Both the position numbers and the translations under genes were made by a program. Of a stretch of 64,000 nt of DNA, positions 24,292 to 33,114 are shown piece after piece. Position 1 is the first letter of the stretch, and each line of letters opens with the position of its first letter. The DNA comes from Planococcus liqunii. GTDB lineage: Bacteria > Bacillota > Bacilli > Bacillales_A > Planococcaceae. The notes below the pieces were generated by a model. The model was given only the letters and a program-made list of their open reading frames with translations, had not been told where the DNA came from and made no database searches. The DNA lies in NCBI RefSeq assembly GCF_030413595.1, contig NZ_CP129238.1, positions 868,001 to 932,000 of the forward strand. Reading direction: 5' to 3'.

Positions 24292-25581
24292 ATGACGAGA
24301 AGCAATACGACAGAGCTTGAAAGAGCAACAGACGCAGCGAAAGTGACAGTGGCAGACATCATGGTGGCGAATCAGGCACTGAAAGACGTCATTGTGAAAA
24401 CGCCGCTGCAGCGCAACGAAATTCTGTCCGCCCGCTACGGCTGCAACGTCTTTTTAAAACGGGAAGACCAGCAGGTTGTGCGGTCTTTTAAATTACGCGG
24501 AGCGTATAATTTTATCTCCAGCATGACCATGGAAGAACGAAGCAGAGGCGTCGTCTGTGCCAGTGCGGGCAACCATGCACAAGGTGTGGCTTATTCCTGC
24601 AAGGCGCTGGGCATCGAAGGGAAAATCTTCATGCCGCTCACCACACCAAGCCAAAAAGTGTCCCAAGTCAAGCGATTCGGTGGTGACCAAGTTTCCGTAG
24701 TTCTGACAGGAGATTCGTTTGATGATGCGTTTGCGGCGGCAATGGAACTTTGCACAGCGGAAGGAAAAACTTTTGTCCATCCATTCAACAGCACCCAAGT
24801 CATTGCGGGACAAGGAACGGTCGCGCTTGAAGTGCTGAATGAAATGCAGGAGCCGGTCGATTACATGTTTTGTGGAATCGGAGGCGGGGGGCTTGCTTCC
24901 GGCGTAGGTTCTTATTTAAAAGGAATCAGCCCTTCCACCAAACTGATTGGTGTGGAACCGGCGGGCGCCGCCAGCATGAAAGCTTCCTTAAAAAACGGAG
25001 AAGTGACACGCCTCGATGAGATTGATACTTTCGTTGACGGAGCCGCCGTCAAGCAGGTAGGTGATTTGACGATGGCCATCTGCGAAGACGTTGTTGATGA
25101 CATCATTCCCGTGCCCGAAGGAAAAGTGTGTACGACCATTCTGGAACTGTATAACGAAAATGCCATTGTCGCAGAACCCGCTGGCGCTTTATCGGTAGCT
25201 GCACTGGATTTTTATAAAGAGCATATCAAAGGCAAAAACGTGGTCTGCGTAATCAGCGGAGGCAATAACGATATCGAACGGATGCAGGAAATCAAAGAAA
25301 AGTCGCTAATTTATGAGGGCTTAAAACATTATTTCATCGTTACATTCCCGCAGCGTGCAGGTGCGCTCCGCAAATTTATGGAGCAAGTGCTTGGTGAAGA
25401 AGACGATATCACTCATTTCGAGTACACGAAACGGACCAACCGGGAGCAAGGGCCTGTCATTGTCGGCATCGAATTGAAACGCCGGGAAGACTACGAACCG
25501 CTTGTTACACGGATGGCGGAAAACGGCTTCCCATACAAAGACATCAATAATGATGCTTTATTGTTTAACTTATTGATCTAG
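24292..25581 (+). CDS. ilvA: threonine ammonia-lyase (threonine dehydratase), biosynthetic
   Basis: 429 residues from the ATG at 24292, with AAAGGGTG upstream. The catalytic domain has the PLP lysine in VVRSFKLRGAYNF (Lys67), SAGNHAQGVAYSC, the glycine loop CGIGGGGLASGVG and ISGGNNDIERM. A single C-terminal ACT-like regulatory domain (about 340-429, FIVTFPQRAGALRKFM) marks the short form found in Bacillus. It deaminates threonine to 2-oxobutanoate for isoleucine synthesis and is normally inhibited by isoleucine. No other ilv gene is near and no T-box leader was seen. Confidence 0.95.
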   Translation: MTRSNTTELERATDAAKVTVADIMVANQALKDVIVKTPLQRNEILSARYGCNVFLKREDQQVVRSFKLRGAYNFISSMTMEERSRGVVCASAGNHAQGVAYSCKALGIEGKIFMPLTTPSQKVSQVKRFGGDQVSVVLTGDSFDDAFAAAMELCTAEGKTFVHPFNSTQVIAGQGTVALEVLNEMQEPVDYMFCGIGGGGLASGVGSYLKGISPSTKLIGVEPAGAASMKASLKNGEVTRLDEIDTFVDGAAVKQVGDLTMAICEDVVDDIIPVPEGKVCTTILELYNENAIVAEPAGALSVAALDFYKEHIKGKNVVCVISGGNNDIERMQEIKEKSLIYEGLKHYFIVTFPQRAGALRKFMEQVLGEEDDITHFEYTKRTNREQGPVIVGIELKRREDYEPLVTRMAENGFPYKDINNDALLFNLLI

Positions 25582-25584
25582 TCG

Positions 25585-25613
25585 AAGAGCCCCTTTTCGC
25601 TAAAGGGGCTCTT
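25585..25613 (+). terminator. ilvA terminator
   Basis: AAGAGCCCCTTT and AAAGGGGCTCTT, a 12-bp stem with a short loop directly after the stop codon. Confidence 0.85.
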
Positions 25614-25754
25614 GGCTATTCTGGTGCTTTTGTGAGCATTTGGTGATTTTTTGGCAAATGCTCTTTTCTTTTGGGGCATTTCAAATCATAATATAGAAGG
25701 AAAATTCATCAAGGATGAGTTGAGAAAAAAAGCAGCGCAAAAGGATGGAAATCA

Positions 25755-26354
25755 TTGCCTAAACGATTAATAAGAAAAACTATGCAAGTGCTGATGCTGG
25801 CGCTTTTTGCATTTACAGTGTTTGCGGCTTATGGCATTTGGACATATGCTGCAGAAACAGAAAATATAAAAACCGATGCGGCCATTGTCCTTGGCACCAA
25901 AGTGATCGGGAACGAGCCTTCACCGGTACTGCGGGAACGCATCAACCATTCGGTCTGGCTTTACGAAAATGAGTTTGTGGACAAAATCATTTTTACCGGC
26001 GGCAAAACGGACGGCGCCGAAATGGCGGAATCGGAAGTATCCCGCAATTATGCTTTAGGACTGGGAATTCCGGATGAAGATATTCTCATTGAAACCAAAT
26101 CCATGATTACAGAAGAAAATTTTCTGTATGCCTATGAAGTTGCAGAAGAAAATGGACTGGACAGCTTTCTGGTGGTTAGTGACCCTTTACATATGAAACG
26201 TGCGTTATTGATGGCGCAAGTGACGGGAATCGATGCTCATTCTTCACCGACACAGAGTTCAATTTATCAGACATTCAGCACCCAGCTGCCATTTTTCATC
26301 CGGGAAACCGTATGCTACGTCGGCTATGTGCTGTCATTCGCATTTTTCCGTTAA
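25755..26354 (+). CDS. YdcF/SanA family (DUF218) membrane-anchored protein
   Basis: 199 residues starting at a TTG with AAAGGATGG upstream. One N-terminal membrane segment (about 10-30) is followed by the DUF218 fold: DAAIVLGTKVIG, LYENEFVDKIIFTGGK, a conserved SRNYALGLGIPDEDILIE and LVVSDPLHMKRALLMA. Relatives include SanA and YdcF, linked to envelope permeability and SAM-binding, but a biochemical reaction is not settled. It lies alone between terminators. Confidence 0.85.
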   Translation: MPKRLIRKTMQVLMLALFAFTVFAAYGIWTYAAETENIKTDAAIVLGTKVIGNEPSPVLRERINHSVWLYENEFVDKIIFTGGKTDGAEMAESEVSRNYALGLGIPDEDILIETKSMITEENFLYAYEVAEENGLDSFLVVSDPLHMKRALLMAQVTGIDAHSSPTQSSIYQTFSTQLPFFIRETVCYVGYVLSFAFFR

Positions 26355-26360
26355 ACCATA

Positions 26361-26396
26361 AAAGAGCGCCTTTGCTTTAGCAGAGGCGCTCTTTTT
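26361..26396. terminator. bidirectional terminator
   Basis: AAAGAGCGCCTTTGCT and AGAGGCGCTCTTTTT between convergent genes ending at 26354 and 26405. Confidence 0.85.
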
Positions 26397-26404
26397 GTTA
26401 TTTC

Positions 26405-27421
26405 TTATACGATTCTCCGGCCGCTTTTTCCGAGGGCATAGTAAATGCCATGCTGCAAGGATTGCAGGCATTCGAATTTTTTTAAGCTGGTCAAAGTTTG
26501 CGAAATGATCAATGCCAATTCAGGCGAGACGCCGACCAAAATTACTTCAGTTCCTAGAAGCCGTGCAGAAGCACCAAGTTTGTCAATCAGTTCTGCCGTA
26601 TAGGCTGTAATGTTTTTATTCAAGCCGGTTAAATCCAAAAGCAGGTAATTGGCCTGGTGTTTTGGCAAATGGCTCAAGGTTTTGTAAATCAAATCTTCAG
26701 CCCGTTCCATGTCATACGTGCCGATCATCGGCACGACGATAATGCCTTCAAGTACCGGAATGATAGGAGAAGAAAGTTCTTTCACAAGTTTCTGCAGCAT
26801 TTGGGTGTTGTCATTTACGAGCATTTCAAGTTTGTTGATCTGTTCAGCTTCCTGCCGCCTCGACAGTTCGTGGATATTGCGTTGGACGGTTACATCGGAA
26901 GGGAAGTATTCAACAATGCTGTATGGATTTTCGCTGTTCTGGTATTGAACCGTCTTGTACCAGAAATTGAGGCCGAAAATACCTGTTAAAACACCGGCGT
27001 AATGAGAAGGGACAAAAATCCCTTTTGTTTGTTGTTCATCCAGCTGATTCAGTTTGTATTCCCAGTCATCCTGGATATGCAAAGTGAACGTATTTTTTTC
27101 GGCATCCATTTTTACAATTTCGACTTTCCCCCAGCCGGCAGGGGCGTATGTATCGGAAATCCATTCCACAATATTCGACGTATCGATATGCTTCATTTCT
27201 GCGAAGCCTTCGCCAACAATGATACCTTGGCGAAAACCCGTGGTCTCCAGAACGAGGTTGGTTGCTTCAACGCCTGAGATTTCTTTGATGGTATCAAAGA
27301 AGGTTTTCATGGCACTGATCCAAAAGAAGACTACGTCTCCGCCTTCAAAAAGCACTTCTCCTGAATCCAGATCCCATTTCAATTCGATTCCGCCAACTGT
27401 TATGTTTTTCTTTTGCGTCAT
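26405..27421 (-). CDS. RsbR-like STAS-domain protein with V4R-like sensor domain
   Basis: 338 residues. The N-terminal ~185 residues resemble the sensor part of activators with a V4R-type domain (FDTIKEISGVEATNLVLETT early, SHYAGVLTGIFGLNFWYKTV late). A coiled segment (about 185-220) joins it to a STAS domain (about 220-335: IIPVLEGIIVVPMIGTYDME, YLLLDLTGLNKNITAYTAEL, GTEVILVGVSPELALIISQ) like that of RsbR stressosome proteins. A Thr sits at the position of the RsbR phosphosite region (NITAYTAEL). It may modulate the general stress response by sensing a small molecule; the ligand is unknown. GGAGGAACAACA precedes the ATG. Confidence 0.82.
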   Translation of the reverse strand: MTQKKNITVGGIELKWDLDSGEVLFEGGDVVFFWISAMKTFFDTIKEISGVEATNLVLETTGFRQGIIVGEGFAEMKHIDTSNIVEWISDTYAPAGWGKVEIVKMDAEKNTFTLHIQDDWEYKLNQLDEQQTKGIFVPSHYAGVLTGIFGLNFWYKTVQYQNSENPYSIVEYFPSDVTVQRNIHELSRRQEAEQINKLEMLVNDNTQMLQKLVKELSSPIIPVLEGIIVVPMIGTYDMERAEDLIYKTLSHLPKHQANYLLLDLTGLNKNITAYTAELIDKLGASARLLGTEVILVGVSPELALIISQTLTSLKKFECLQSLQHGIYYALGKSGRRIV

Positions 27422-27540
27422 TGTTGTTCCTCCATATCAGCAAGATAAATTAATTATATAGTTTAGATTTCTGAATGTCTCTTTTAACACTTAAATGCAG
27501 GAAGAATAGGAAAAATGTCTGAATAAACTGAAAAAAACAC

Positions 27541-27569
27541 TTTTCATCCGACGAGAATGAGTGTATAAT
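27541..27569 (+). promoter_or_regulatory. candidate sigma-A promoter
   Basis: TTTTCA (27541-27546), 17-bp spacer and perfect TATAAT (27564-27569). The next gene starts 150 bp downstream at 27722. The remaining 300-bp spacer 27422-27721 shows no gene. Confidence 0.5.
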
Positions 27570-27721
27570 TAGAAATACAAGAACACTTGTTCCTTTTGGT
27601 TGTCTGCATAAGATGTATGCAAGGCGTCTGACTAATTCAGCAGGATTATGCGTAGCAGGGAAAAATAGCTTCTCCCTGAATACGTAAAATATATAAGGGA
27701 TAAAAGAAAGGAGCGATTTAT

Positions 27722-28156
27722 GTGCCGGTAGTTGCTTATATGGTGTTCAACGGGAATTGTGAAGAAGCAGTCAAGTACTATGCGGATGTTTTTGGAGCAG
27801 AACAGCAGGAAATCATGCATTTCGGGGACATGCCTCCGGAGGAAGGCTTTGAGATGCCGGAAGAGACAAAGAACTTGGTCATGCATACGGCTTTAAATAT
27901 CGAAGGCAGTGAAGTGATGTTTTCGGATGGAATGCCGGATTCGGAAGTGCCGTTTGGCAAAAATCTCAATTTGACGATCGTCTCAAATGATTTGGACAAA
28001 GTGAAGTCTCAATTTAGCCGATTGGGAGCAGACGGCAAGGTGACGATGGAATTGCAGGAAACTTTCTGGAGTCCGGCGTATGGGGCACTTGAAGATAAAT
28101 TCGGCATTGTGTGGCAGTTCAATTACGATGACGGGTCTTATGGCCAGCAGCAATAA
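27722..28156 (+). CDS. PhnB-like VOC-fold protein
   Basis: 144 residues starting at a GTG, with AAAGGAGCGATTTAT upstream. It reads VVAYMVFNGNCEEAVKYYAD, then VMFSDGMPD, then LNLTIVSNDLDKVKSQFSRL and WSPAYGALEDKFGIVWQFNY at the end, the usual pattern of the PhnB-like VOC proteins. It shares family, but little direct identity, with the protein at 16192. Function unknown; members bind metal or small ligands. A terminator follows. Confidence 0.85.
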   Translation: MPVVAYMVFNGNCEEAVKYYADVFGAEQQEIMHFGDMPPEEGFEMPEETKNLVMHTALNIEGSEVMFSDGMPDSEVPFGKNLNLTIVSNDLDKVKSQFSRLGADGKVTMELQETFWSPAYGALEDKFGIVWQFNYDDGSYGQQQ

Positions 28157-28190
28157 TACCACAATATGGGGGAAATGACAGCACGCGCCT

Positions 28191-28211
28191 GCCTTTAGGC
28201 GCGTGCTTTTT
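28191..28211 (+). terminator. intrinsic terminator
   Basis: GCACGCGCCT... AGGCGCGTGC closes a tight GC-rich hairpin followed by TTTTT. Confidence 0.88.
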
Positions 28212-28219
28212 GCTTGTGC

Positions 28220-28252
28220 GTTTCGACTGCTTGGCAGTTAGGGTATGGGTAT
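28220..28252 (+). promoter_or_regulatory. candidate sigma-B promoter of the hydrolase operon
   Basis: GTTTCG (28220-28225), 15-bp spacer, GGGTAT (28241-28246), immediately repeated as a second GGGTAT (28247-28252). The first fits the SigB consensus GTTTAA-N12-15-GGGTAT. Confidence 0.65.
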
Positions 28253-28311
28253 AAAAAACCTTGAAATGCGTACCCCGTATGCTTTTTCGTCTATAGGAGT
28301 GAATCGTTGTT

Positions 28312-29118
28312 ATGCCGCATATTTCGATTGATGAATCAGTTTCGCTTTACTATCATGTTAAAGGACAAGGCATGCCCATCGTTTTTATCCATCCATTTGT
28401 TATGGGGCATAATGTATTCCATAACCAGGAAGCTCTCGCAGAAAACTATCAATTGATTTTCTATGATCTTGCCGGGCATGGACTCAGTTCAAGAGGCGGC
28501 GAACCGGTGACCATCCATCTGCTGGCTGCACATTTGAAGAGAATGCTCGATAAGCTCGGTATTAGACAAGTAGTTCTTTGCGGTTATTCCCACGGAGGAT
28601 TGATCGCTCAGGAATTTGCCTTGAACTATCCGGAGCGCACCATCGCTTTAATCCTGTCCGGAGGCTACTCGGAATTGAATAATTTTACTCCTAAATTCTT
28701 TATCAAATCCGTCATGTACATGGCGAAATTTCGGCAAATCCCCATGGCTGCGAAACTGCAGGCTAAATTAAACCGGAAACTGCCGGGAGATGAACAAGCG
28801 ATTTACCGATTGGCCAAGAAGTCGGATCCCCAGGCTTCTTATGAATTTTGCAAAACGGGGCTGCACTATATTTCCACCCATTCGCTTCATCGTTTGAAAA
28901 TGCCGATTCTTCTTCTATATGGAACGCTTGAAAAACCGATGCACCATTACCGGATTCCATTTTTGAAAGCAGCGCCCCAAACACAGGTGGTTTTTATCGA
29001 AGGGGGTACCCATCAGTTGCCGCCTCGGTCGTTTAAGGAATTCAATGCGGCAGTAGATTGTTTTTTGCGGCCGATTAAGAAGCGAGATAAATCAGCAAAG
29101 ACCGGTGATGCACGATGA
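28312..29118 (+). CDS. alpha/beta hydrolase
   Basis: 268 residues, alpha/beta-hydrolase fold. The oxyanion region FIHPFVMGHNVF, the nucleophile elbow CGYSHGGLIAQ (Ser near residue 92), the acid in LLLYGTLEKPMH region and the catalytic His in EGGTHQLP are all present. No signal peptide. Esterase, lipase or lactonase activity is possible; RsbQ-like hydrolases in Bacillales are also of this fold, but there is no RsbP partner here. It is first of a three-gene unit; its stop overlaps the next start by 4 bases. Confidence 0.88.
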   Translation: MPHISIDESVSLYYHVKGQGMPIVFIHPFVMGHNVFHNQEALAENYQLIFYDLAGHGLSSRGGEPVTIHLLAAHLKRMLDKLGIRQVVLCGYSHGGLIAQEFALNYPERTIALILSGGYSELNNFTPKFFIKSVMYMAKFRQIPMAAKLQAKLNRKLPGDEQAIYRLAKKSDPQASYEFCKTGLHYISTHSLHRLKMPILLLYGTLEKPMHHYRIPFLKAAPQTQVVFIEGGTHQLPPRSFKEFNAAVDCFLRPIKKRDKSAKTGDAR

Positions 29119-29747
29119 AGAACGCTTTGCGTTTGATTGGGCCGACGATGATGATTTTTATCGGGCTTCAAGTCATGGAAAATGTCGCAATTACTTTTTT
29201 GCTTTTTTACAGCTGGCTGCTGTTTGTGCCGTTGATTGACCGAGCATTTCCGGTGGAACAGCTGAAGCTGGATAAACAGGGAGTTGCCTTAGGCTTTGGA
29301 AGCGGGTTGCTTTTTTTCATTTTTATCTTTTGGGGGTTAAGTTGGCTGCATGTCTACCTATTGGATATTGAATATTTGCGGACCTTGCTTATGGACTGGG
29401 GATTTTCAGGCCGAGGTGAAATCCTCTTGGTTCTCGTTTTGCTGTTGGCAAATCCGGTATTGGAAGAACTTTACTGGCGAGGCTATATGTTTAACCGGCT
29501 GCGGATGAAAGGAAGCGCTTTGTATGCCGTTGGAATGTCAGCTGCTTTTTACACCTTGTATCATCTGCTTTCGATCATTCCGATTTTTGAAGCTGGGTTT
29601 AGTTTTGTCGCCGTACTGCCTGTGTTTATCGCTGGGCTATTCTGGGGGTTCATTCGGGAAAAATCGGGTTCGATGACCGCAACCATTATCAGCCATGTGC
29701 TATCGGATTTCGGAATTGTTTGTGTCTACTGGTTTATTGTGAGATAA
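29115..29747 (+). CDS. CPBP-family intramembrane metalloprotease-like protein
   Basis: 210 residues with about six membrane helices. The diagnostic motifs of the CPBP (Abi/CAAX protease) family are present: VLEELYWRGYMF (EExxxR), then FYTLYHLL with a conserved His, and a third motif HVLSDFGIV near the C-terminus. Family members cut membrane substrates or protect against bacteriocins. It starts 4 bases inside the hydrolase gene and is followed by the SRPBCC gene, so the three are co-translated. Confidence 0.88.
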   Translation: MKNALRLIGPTMMIFIGLQVMENVAITFLLFYSWLLFVPLIDRAFPVEQLKLDKQGVALGFGSGLLFFIFIFWGLSWLHVYLLDIEYLRTLLMDWGFSGRGEILLVLVLLLANPVLEELYWRGYMFNRLRMKGSALYAVGMSAAFYTLYHLLSIIPIFEAGFSFVAVLPVFIAGLFWGFIREKSGSMTATIISHVLSDFGIVCVYWFIVR

Positions 29748-29760
29748 GGGGGACGACGGA

Positions 29761-30222
29761 ATGGTGGCAGTCCAAAAAAGTATTGTGATCAATCGGCCAA
29801 TTGACGAAGTATATCGATATGCAACAGATCCGGAGCATTGGTATCAATGGTATTCCGGTTTATCCGAACCACGGAATCTAAGTGGGCAAGGCGAAGCGGG
29901 GACAACGATGGATTTGGATATTCATCTGTTCGGCATGCAGCTTCCTGTTATCGTTGCAGTGACGGAAAATTCACGGACGGGCAGCGGCTACACGTGGAAA
30001 GGGCTTATCAAAGGATCAATCGATTCTCTCCAGAGCTGGACTTATACGCCAGAAGGCACCGCAACCCGAATTGACTATGCGGAAGAGTATGAATTGCCAA
30101 AGAGTCTGATGACGAAACTGGCAGATAAGCTGATTATCAAAAAAGTGATGAATAATGCCATGGAACAGAGTTTAAAGAATTTAAAGGACATTTGTGAGAC
30201 AACGGAACTCAGAACCAATTAG
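29761..30222 (+). CDS. SRPBCC (polyketide cyclase/START-like) protein
   Basis: 153 residues with the START-like pattern: VQKSIVINRPIDEVYRYATD at the start, WYQWYSGLSEPRNL, GSGYTWKGLIKGS and a C-terminal helix MEQSLKNLKDICE that closes the ligand cavity. It probably binds a hydrophobic ligand. It is third in the operon with the hydrolase and CPBP protein (14-bp gap) and ends before a terminator. Confidence 0.85.
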   Translation: MVAVQKSIVINRPIDEVYRYATDPEHWYQWYSGLSEPRNLSGQGEAGTTMDLDIHLFGMQLPVIVAVTENSRTGSGYTWKGLIKGSIDSLQSWTYTPEGTATRIDYAEEYELPKSLMTKLADKLIIKKVMNNAMEQSLKNLKDICETTELRTN

Positions 30223-30229
30223 AGAAAGC

Positions 30230-30271
30230 GGCTACGTCTGGCAGTATCTATGCCAAGGTGTAGCTTTTTTT
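30230..30271 (+). terminator. terminator of the hydrolase operon
   Basis: GCTACGTCTGGCA and TGCCAAGGTGTAGC pair with one bulge, followed by TTTTTTT. Confidence 0.75.
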
Positions 30272-30343
30272 ATTTTAACGGATGGACTACTAAAGTTGTG
30301 GGTATACAAATAACAGATTAGAAACACGGTAAGGAGCGATGAA

Positions 30344-31090
30344 ATGATAAAAGAGAATACGAAAGTCGGCATCAGCTTGTTGCTGCTGGGGTTAGGGCTT
30401 GGCGTGGCTGCGCTTTTCCTGGTGATATTTACGGAACTGGCCGAAGAAGTCATGGAAAATGAAATGAGAAGATTTGATGGATCAATTATCAATTACTTTA
30501 AAGCAATTGACCATCCTTATCTCGACACGGCCATGATTTTGATCACGGAGCTTGGATCGGTCTGGTTTTTAACAATGCTGTCCGTTGCAACGGTCCTCGT
30601 ATTAGGGATTAAATACAAAGATAAATGGGGGATTTTGTTTTTCCTCCTGGCAGTTGGAGTTGGCGGTTTATTGACGAAAATGCTGAAGCAATTGTATGAA
30701 AGAGGCCGCCCGTCCATCAATCCGGAAATTGATGCGGTCGGCTACAGCTTCCCGAGCGGCCATTCCATGGGATCCCTTATCTTCTATGGCTTTATCATGT
30801 ATCTCGTCATGCGCGGCAATGGGAGTGCTGCCTTTAAGCGGCTTTCCATCATATTAATGGGGATTTTGGTGCTGCTCATCGGTTCAAGCCGTGTGTACCT
30901 GGGCGCCCATTTTCCGAGTGATGTGCTGGCCGGTTATATAGCTGGTACGATTTGGCTAATTTTGTGTCTGGTTGCTTTAGAGTGGATTCAGTGGCAAAGC
31001 AAAAGTGATGTGCGTCCTGTACATTCCATCCGTAACATGCTAGCGTCAATGTGGAATGCAATCAGAAAGCGATTTCCGGCAAATAAATAG
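30344..31090 (+). CDS. PAP2-family membrane phosphatase
   Basis: 248 residues, about six membrane helices. The three PAP2 phosphatase motifs are visible: KQLYERGRPS (motif 1), SFPSGHSMGS (motif 2, catalytic His) and SSRVYLGAHFPSDVLAG (motif 3, second His and Asp). It likely removes phosphate from a lipid such as undecaprenyl pyrophosphate, phosphatidate or phosphatidylglycerophosphate on the outer face of the membrane. AAGGAGCGATGAA precedes the ATG. Confidence 0.92.
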   Translation: MIKENTKVGISLLLLGLGLGVAALFLVIFTELAEEVMENEMRRFDGSIINYFKAIDHPYLDTAMILITELGSVWFLTMLSVATVLVLGIKYKDKWGILFFLLAVGVGGLLTKMLKQLYERGRPSINPEIDAVGYSFPSGHSMGSLIFYGFIMYLVMRGNGSAAFKRLSIILMGILVLLIGSSRVYLGAHFPSDVLAGYIAGTIWLILCLVALEWIQWQSKSDVRPVHSIRNMLASMWNAIRKRFPANK

Positions 31091-31227
31091 CATGTAAAAA
31101 TTTTCCCAACCCGGTCCTCTCCTTTTTATTTTGATGAAAGATTGAGACTGTAGTATGGTTATCTTAATAATGTTTCATCTGCACAGTATCCATAAATTTC
31201 GGTTGAATTCTAAGGAGGCATCAGCCT

Positions 31228-31788
31228 GTGAACGAAAAGATTGCAAACCTGGCAAAAACATTGAATGTAACAGGCAAGGGCCACATTTTTTATAGTTCCA
31301 ACAGTTTGGAAGATTATATCCGCAATGCCGTTTCTTTTATCGTATATGGCATTCAGCAAGGAGACTACGTGCTGTTTGTAGAAAATTCCCGTATATTTCC
31401 GATGATTCAAAAACATTTGAAAGAGAGACTGACAGAAGAAGAACAATCAGCTTTGCACTACATCAATAATTTTGATTTTTATTGGCGAAATGGGAATTTT
31501 CATCCGCCTACCATTTTGGCTTATTTAGATGAAGTGATGGCTGCAGGAAATGGGACTAAGCGCAATGTCCGTACATGGGGGCATGTCGAGTGGAGCGACT
31601 CGCAGGATATCGAGCGGGAAATCGCAGTGTATGAAAACGAACTTGACCGGATGGTGTTTCATAATGAAGCAATTTCTGTTTGTGCATATAATGCGGAGCG
31701 AATTTCCGAAGAGCTTAAGAATAAGCTCTTGAGCTGCCATGGCTACTTGATGACAGACAACAGCATTATTTCCTTGGCGAATAAATAG
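31228..31788 (+). CDS. MEDS-domain sensory protein
   Basis: 186 residues starting at a GTG with AAGGAGGCATCAGCCT upstream. It follows the MEDS (methanogen/methylotroph, DcmR sensory) pattern: GHIFYSSNSLEDYIRNAVSF, GIQQGDYVLFVENSRIFP in the first half, and VRTWGHVEWSDSQDIEREIA later. MEDS domains are thought to sense small molecules upstream of signalling outputs; here the domain stands alone. No partner is adjacent, the next gene being an RDD membrane protein. Confidence 0.8.
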   Translation: MNEKIANLAKTLNVTGKGHIFYSSNSLEDYIRNAVSFIVYGIQQGDYVLFVENSRIFPMIQKHLKERLTEEEQSALHYINNFDFYWRNGNFHPPTILAYLDEVMAAGNGTKRNVRTWGHVEWSDSQDIEREIAVYENELDRMVFHNEAISVCAYNAERISEELKNKLLSCHGYLMTDNSIISLANK

Positions 31789-31861
31789 CAGCGAAGGCTG
31801 TTGTAAACCGTTCTTTCTTTTTTTAATCTTGAGATAGAACGCAATCAAAAGGAGGAGTTGG

Positions 31862-32251
31862 ATGAAAGAGTTGTCAAAGAAAAGGTCAAAAGCGATGTTT
31901 ATTGATTTTCTTGCAGTGACCGCAGCGTTAACGGTTTTAGAAGCAGCCGTGCCAAAGAAAGTCAAAAGCAATGCAGTATATTCACTTGTTGTACCATCGT
32001 TAGTGGTGTGGGGATTGGAGTATGTGCAGCTGGCCAAATCAGGGCAAACGCTCGGCTACAAAACACAAGGGCTCGTTTTGGAAAGTGAAGACGGCCAAAA
32101 ACCAAGCGGCGAACAAATTGCCAAGCGTTTCCTTTACCGTGATTTTATCAGCACCATTGATTATTTTAAAGACCGTAAAGGCTTTGAACAACTAGACGGG
32201 GCAAGCTTCCCGCATGATGCTTATGCCCGCACAGTAGTCAGAGAAAAATAA
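31862..32251 (+). CDS. RDD-family membrane protein
   Basis: 129 residues. The N-terminal KRSKAMFIDFLAVTAALT carries the Arg and Asp typical of RDD proteins, and a second hydrophobic segment (about 40-55) is followed by SGQTLGYKTQGLVLE and a late LYRDFIS. It is shorter than many RDD proteins, with two membrane segments rather than three. RDD proteins include ion antiporters, but role here is unknown. AAAGGAGGAGTTGG precedes the ATG. Confidence 0.78.
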   Translation: MKELSKKRSKAMFIDFLAVTAALTVLEAAVPKKVKSNAVYSLVVPSLVVWGLEYVQLAKSGQTLGYKTQGLVLESEDGQKPSGEQIAKRFLYRDFISTIDYFKDRKGFEQLDGASFPHDAYARTVVREK

Positions 32252-32275
32252 GGCCATTTACAATCGTCCTATTCT

Positions 32276-32315
32276 GCCGCTCTTTTGAGGATCACTCAAA
32301 AGAGCGGCGTTTTTT
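32276..32315 (+). terminator. terminator of the RDD gene
   Basis: GCCGCTCTTTTGA and TCAAAAGAGCGGC, perfect 13-bp stem followed by TTTTTT. Confidence 0.9.
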
Positions 32316-32424
32316 ATTTTTGCGCCGTGTCTCTCTTTGACTAGTTGAAGCTCTGGATTTCCGCTAAGATAAAAGAAAGAATGTATAGAAATGGATAATA
32401 ATTTTAAAGGCAGGAGGGAAGCAC

Positions 32425-33114
32425 ATGTTCAAAATCATGATAGTTGAAGACGATGAGACGATTGCCGGCATACTGAAGAAAGAACTGCAGAAATGGAATT
32501 ACGAAGCCTTTGCAGTAGAGGATTTTAACGGTGTGCTTGATGTGTTCAAAGAACAGGCGCCGCAATTGATCTTGCTGGATATCCAATTGCCTTCGTTCAA
32601 TGGCTATTACTGGTGCCAGGAAATCCGGAAATTGTCTCAAGTGCCGATTATTTTCATTTCTTCTCGGAATGAAAATTTGGATATCGTCATGGCCATTCAA
32701 ATGGGAGCCGACGATTTCATCTCAAAACCATTCGATTTAACCGTTGCTATTGCCAAAACACAGGCGTTGTTGAGAAGAACATATGATTTTAATGAAGCAG
32801 ATAACTTTCTAAACTTTAATCGTACAGTTTTAAAGCCGGGTGAATCGAAGCTCTATTACGAAAAGCGGGAAGTGGATTTAACTCGTACAGAACTGAAAAT
32901 CCTTGAACTGTTGTTTCACCAAAAGGGAAAGTATGTTACGCGGGAAGAAATTATGGTCAAGCTATGGGAGGACGAATCGTTCATTGATGACAATACCTTG
33001 GCTGTGAATGTGGCGCGACTGCGAAAAAAGCTGGCAAAGGCAGAACTGGCCGACTTTATTGTGACTAAAAAAGGGGTTGGGTATGCACTAAACAAGGAGG
33101 CAGCCCATGCGTAG
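32425..33114 (+). CDS. bceR-like: Bce-type response regulator
   Basis: 229 residues, OmpR/PhoB class. The receiver domain has the acidic pocket VEDDE (8-12), the phospho-acceptor Asp52 in LILLDIQLPS, and KPFD. The winged-helix domain (about 130-225) has LTRTELKILELLFHQKGKYV and a recognition helix NTLAVNVARLRKKL. The partner kinase overlaps by 8 bases and is of the intramembrane-sensing type, which together with the transporter at 36.2-38.9 kb places this in the BceRS family for cell-wall antibiotic sensing. Confidence 0.9.
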   Translation: MFKIMIVEDDETIAGILKKELQKWNYEAFAVEDFNGVLDVFKEQAPQLILLDIQLPSFNGYYWCQEIRKLSQVPIIFISSRNENLDIVMAIQMGADDFISKPFDLTVAIAKTQALLRRTYDFNEADNFLNFNRTVLKPGESKLYYEKREVDLTRTELKILELLFHQKGKYVTREEIMVKLWEDESFIDDNTLAVNVARLRKKLAKAELADFIVTKKGVGYALNKEAAHA

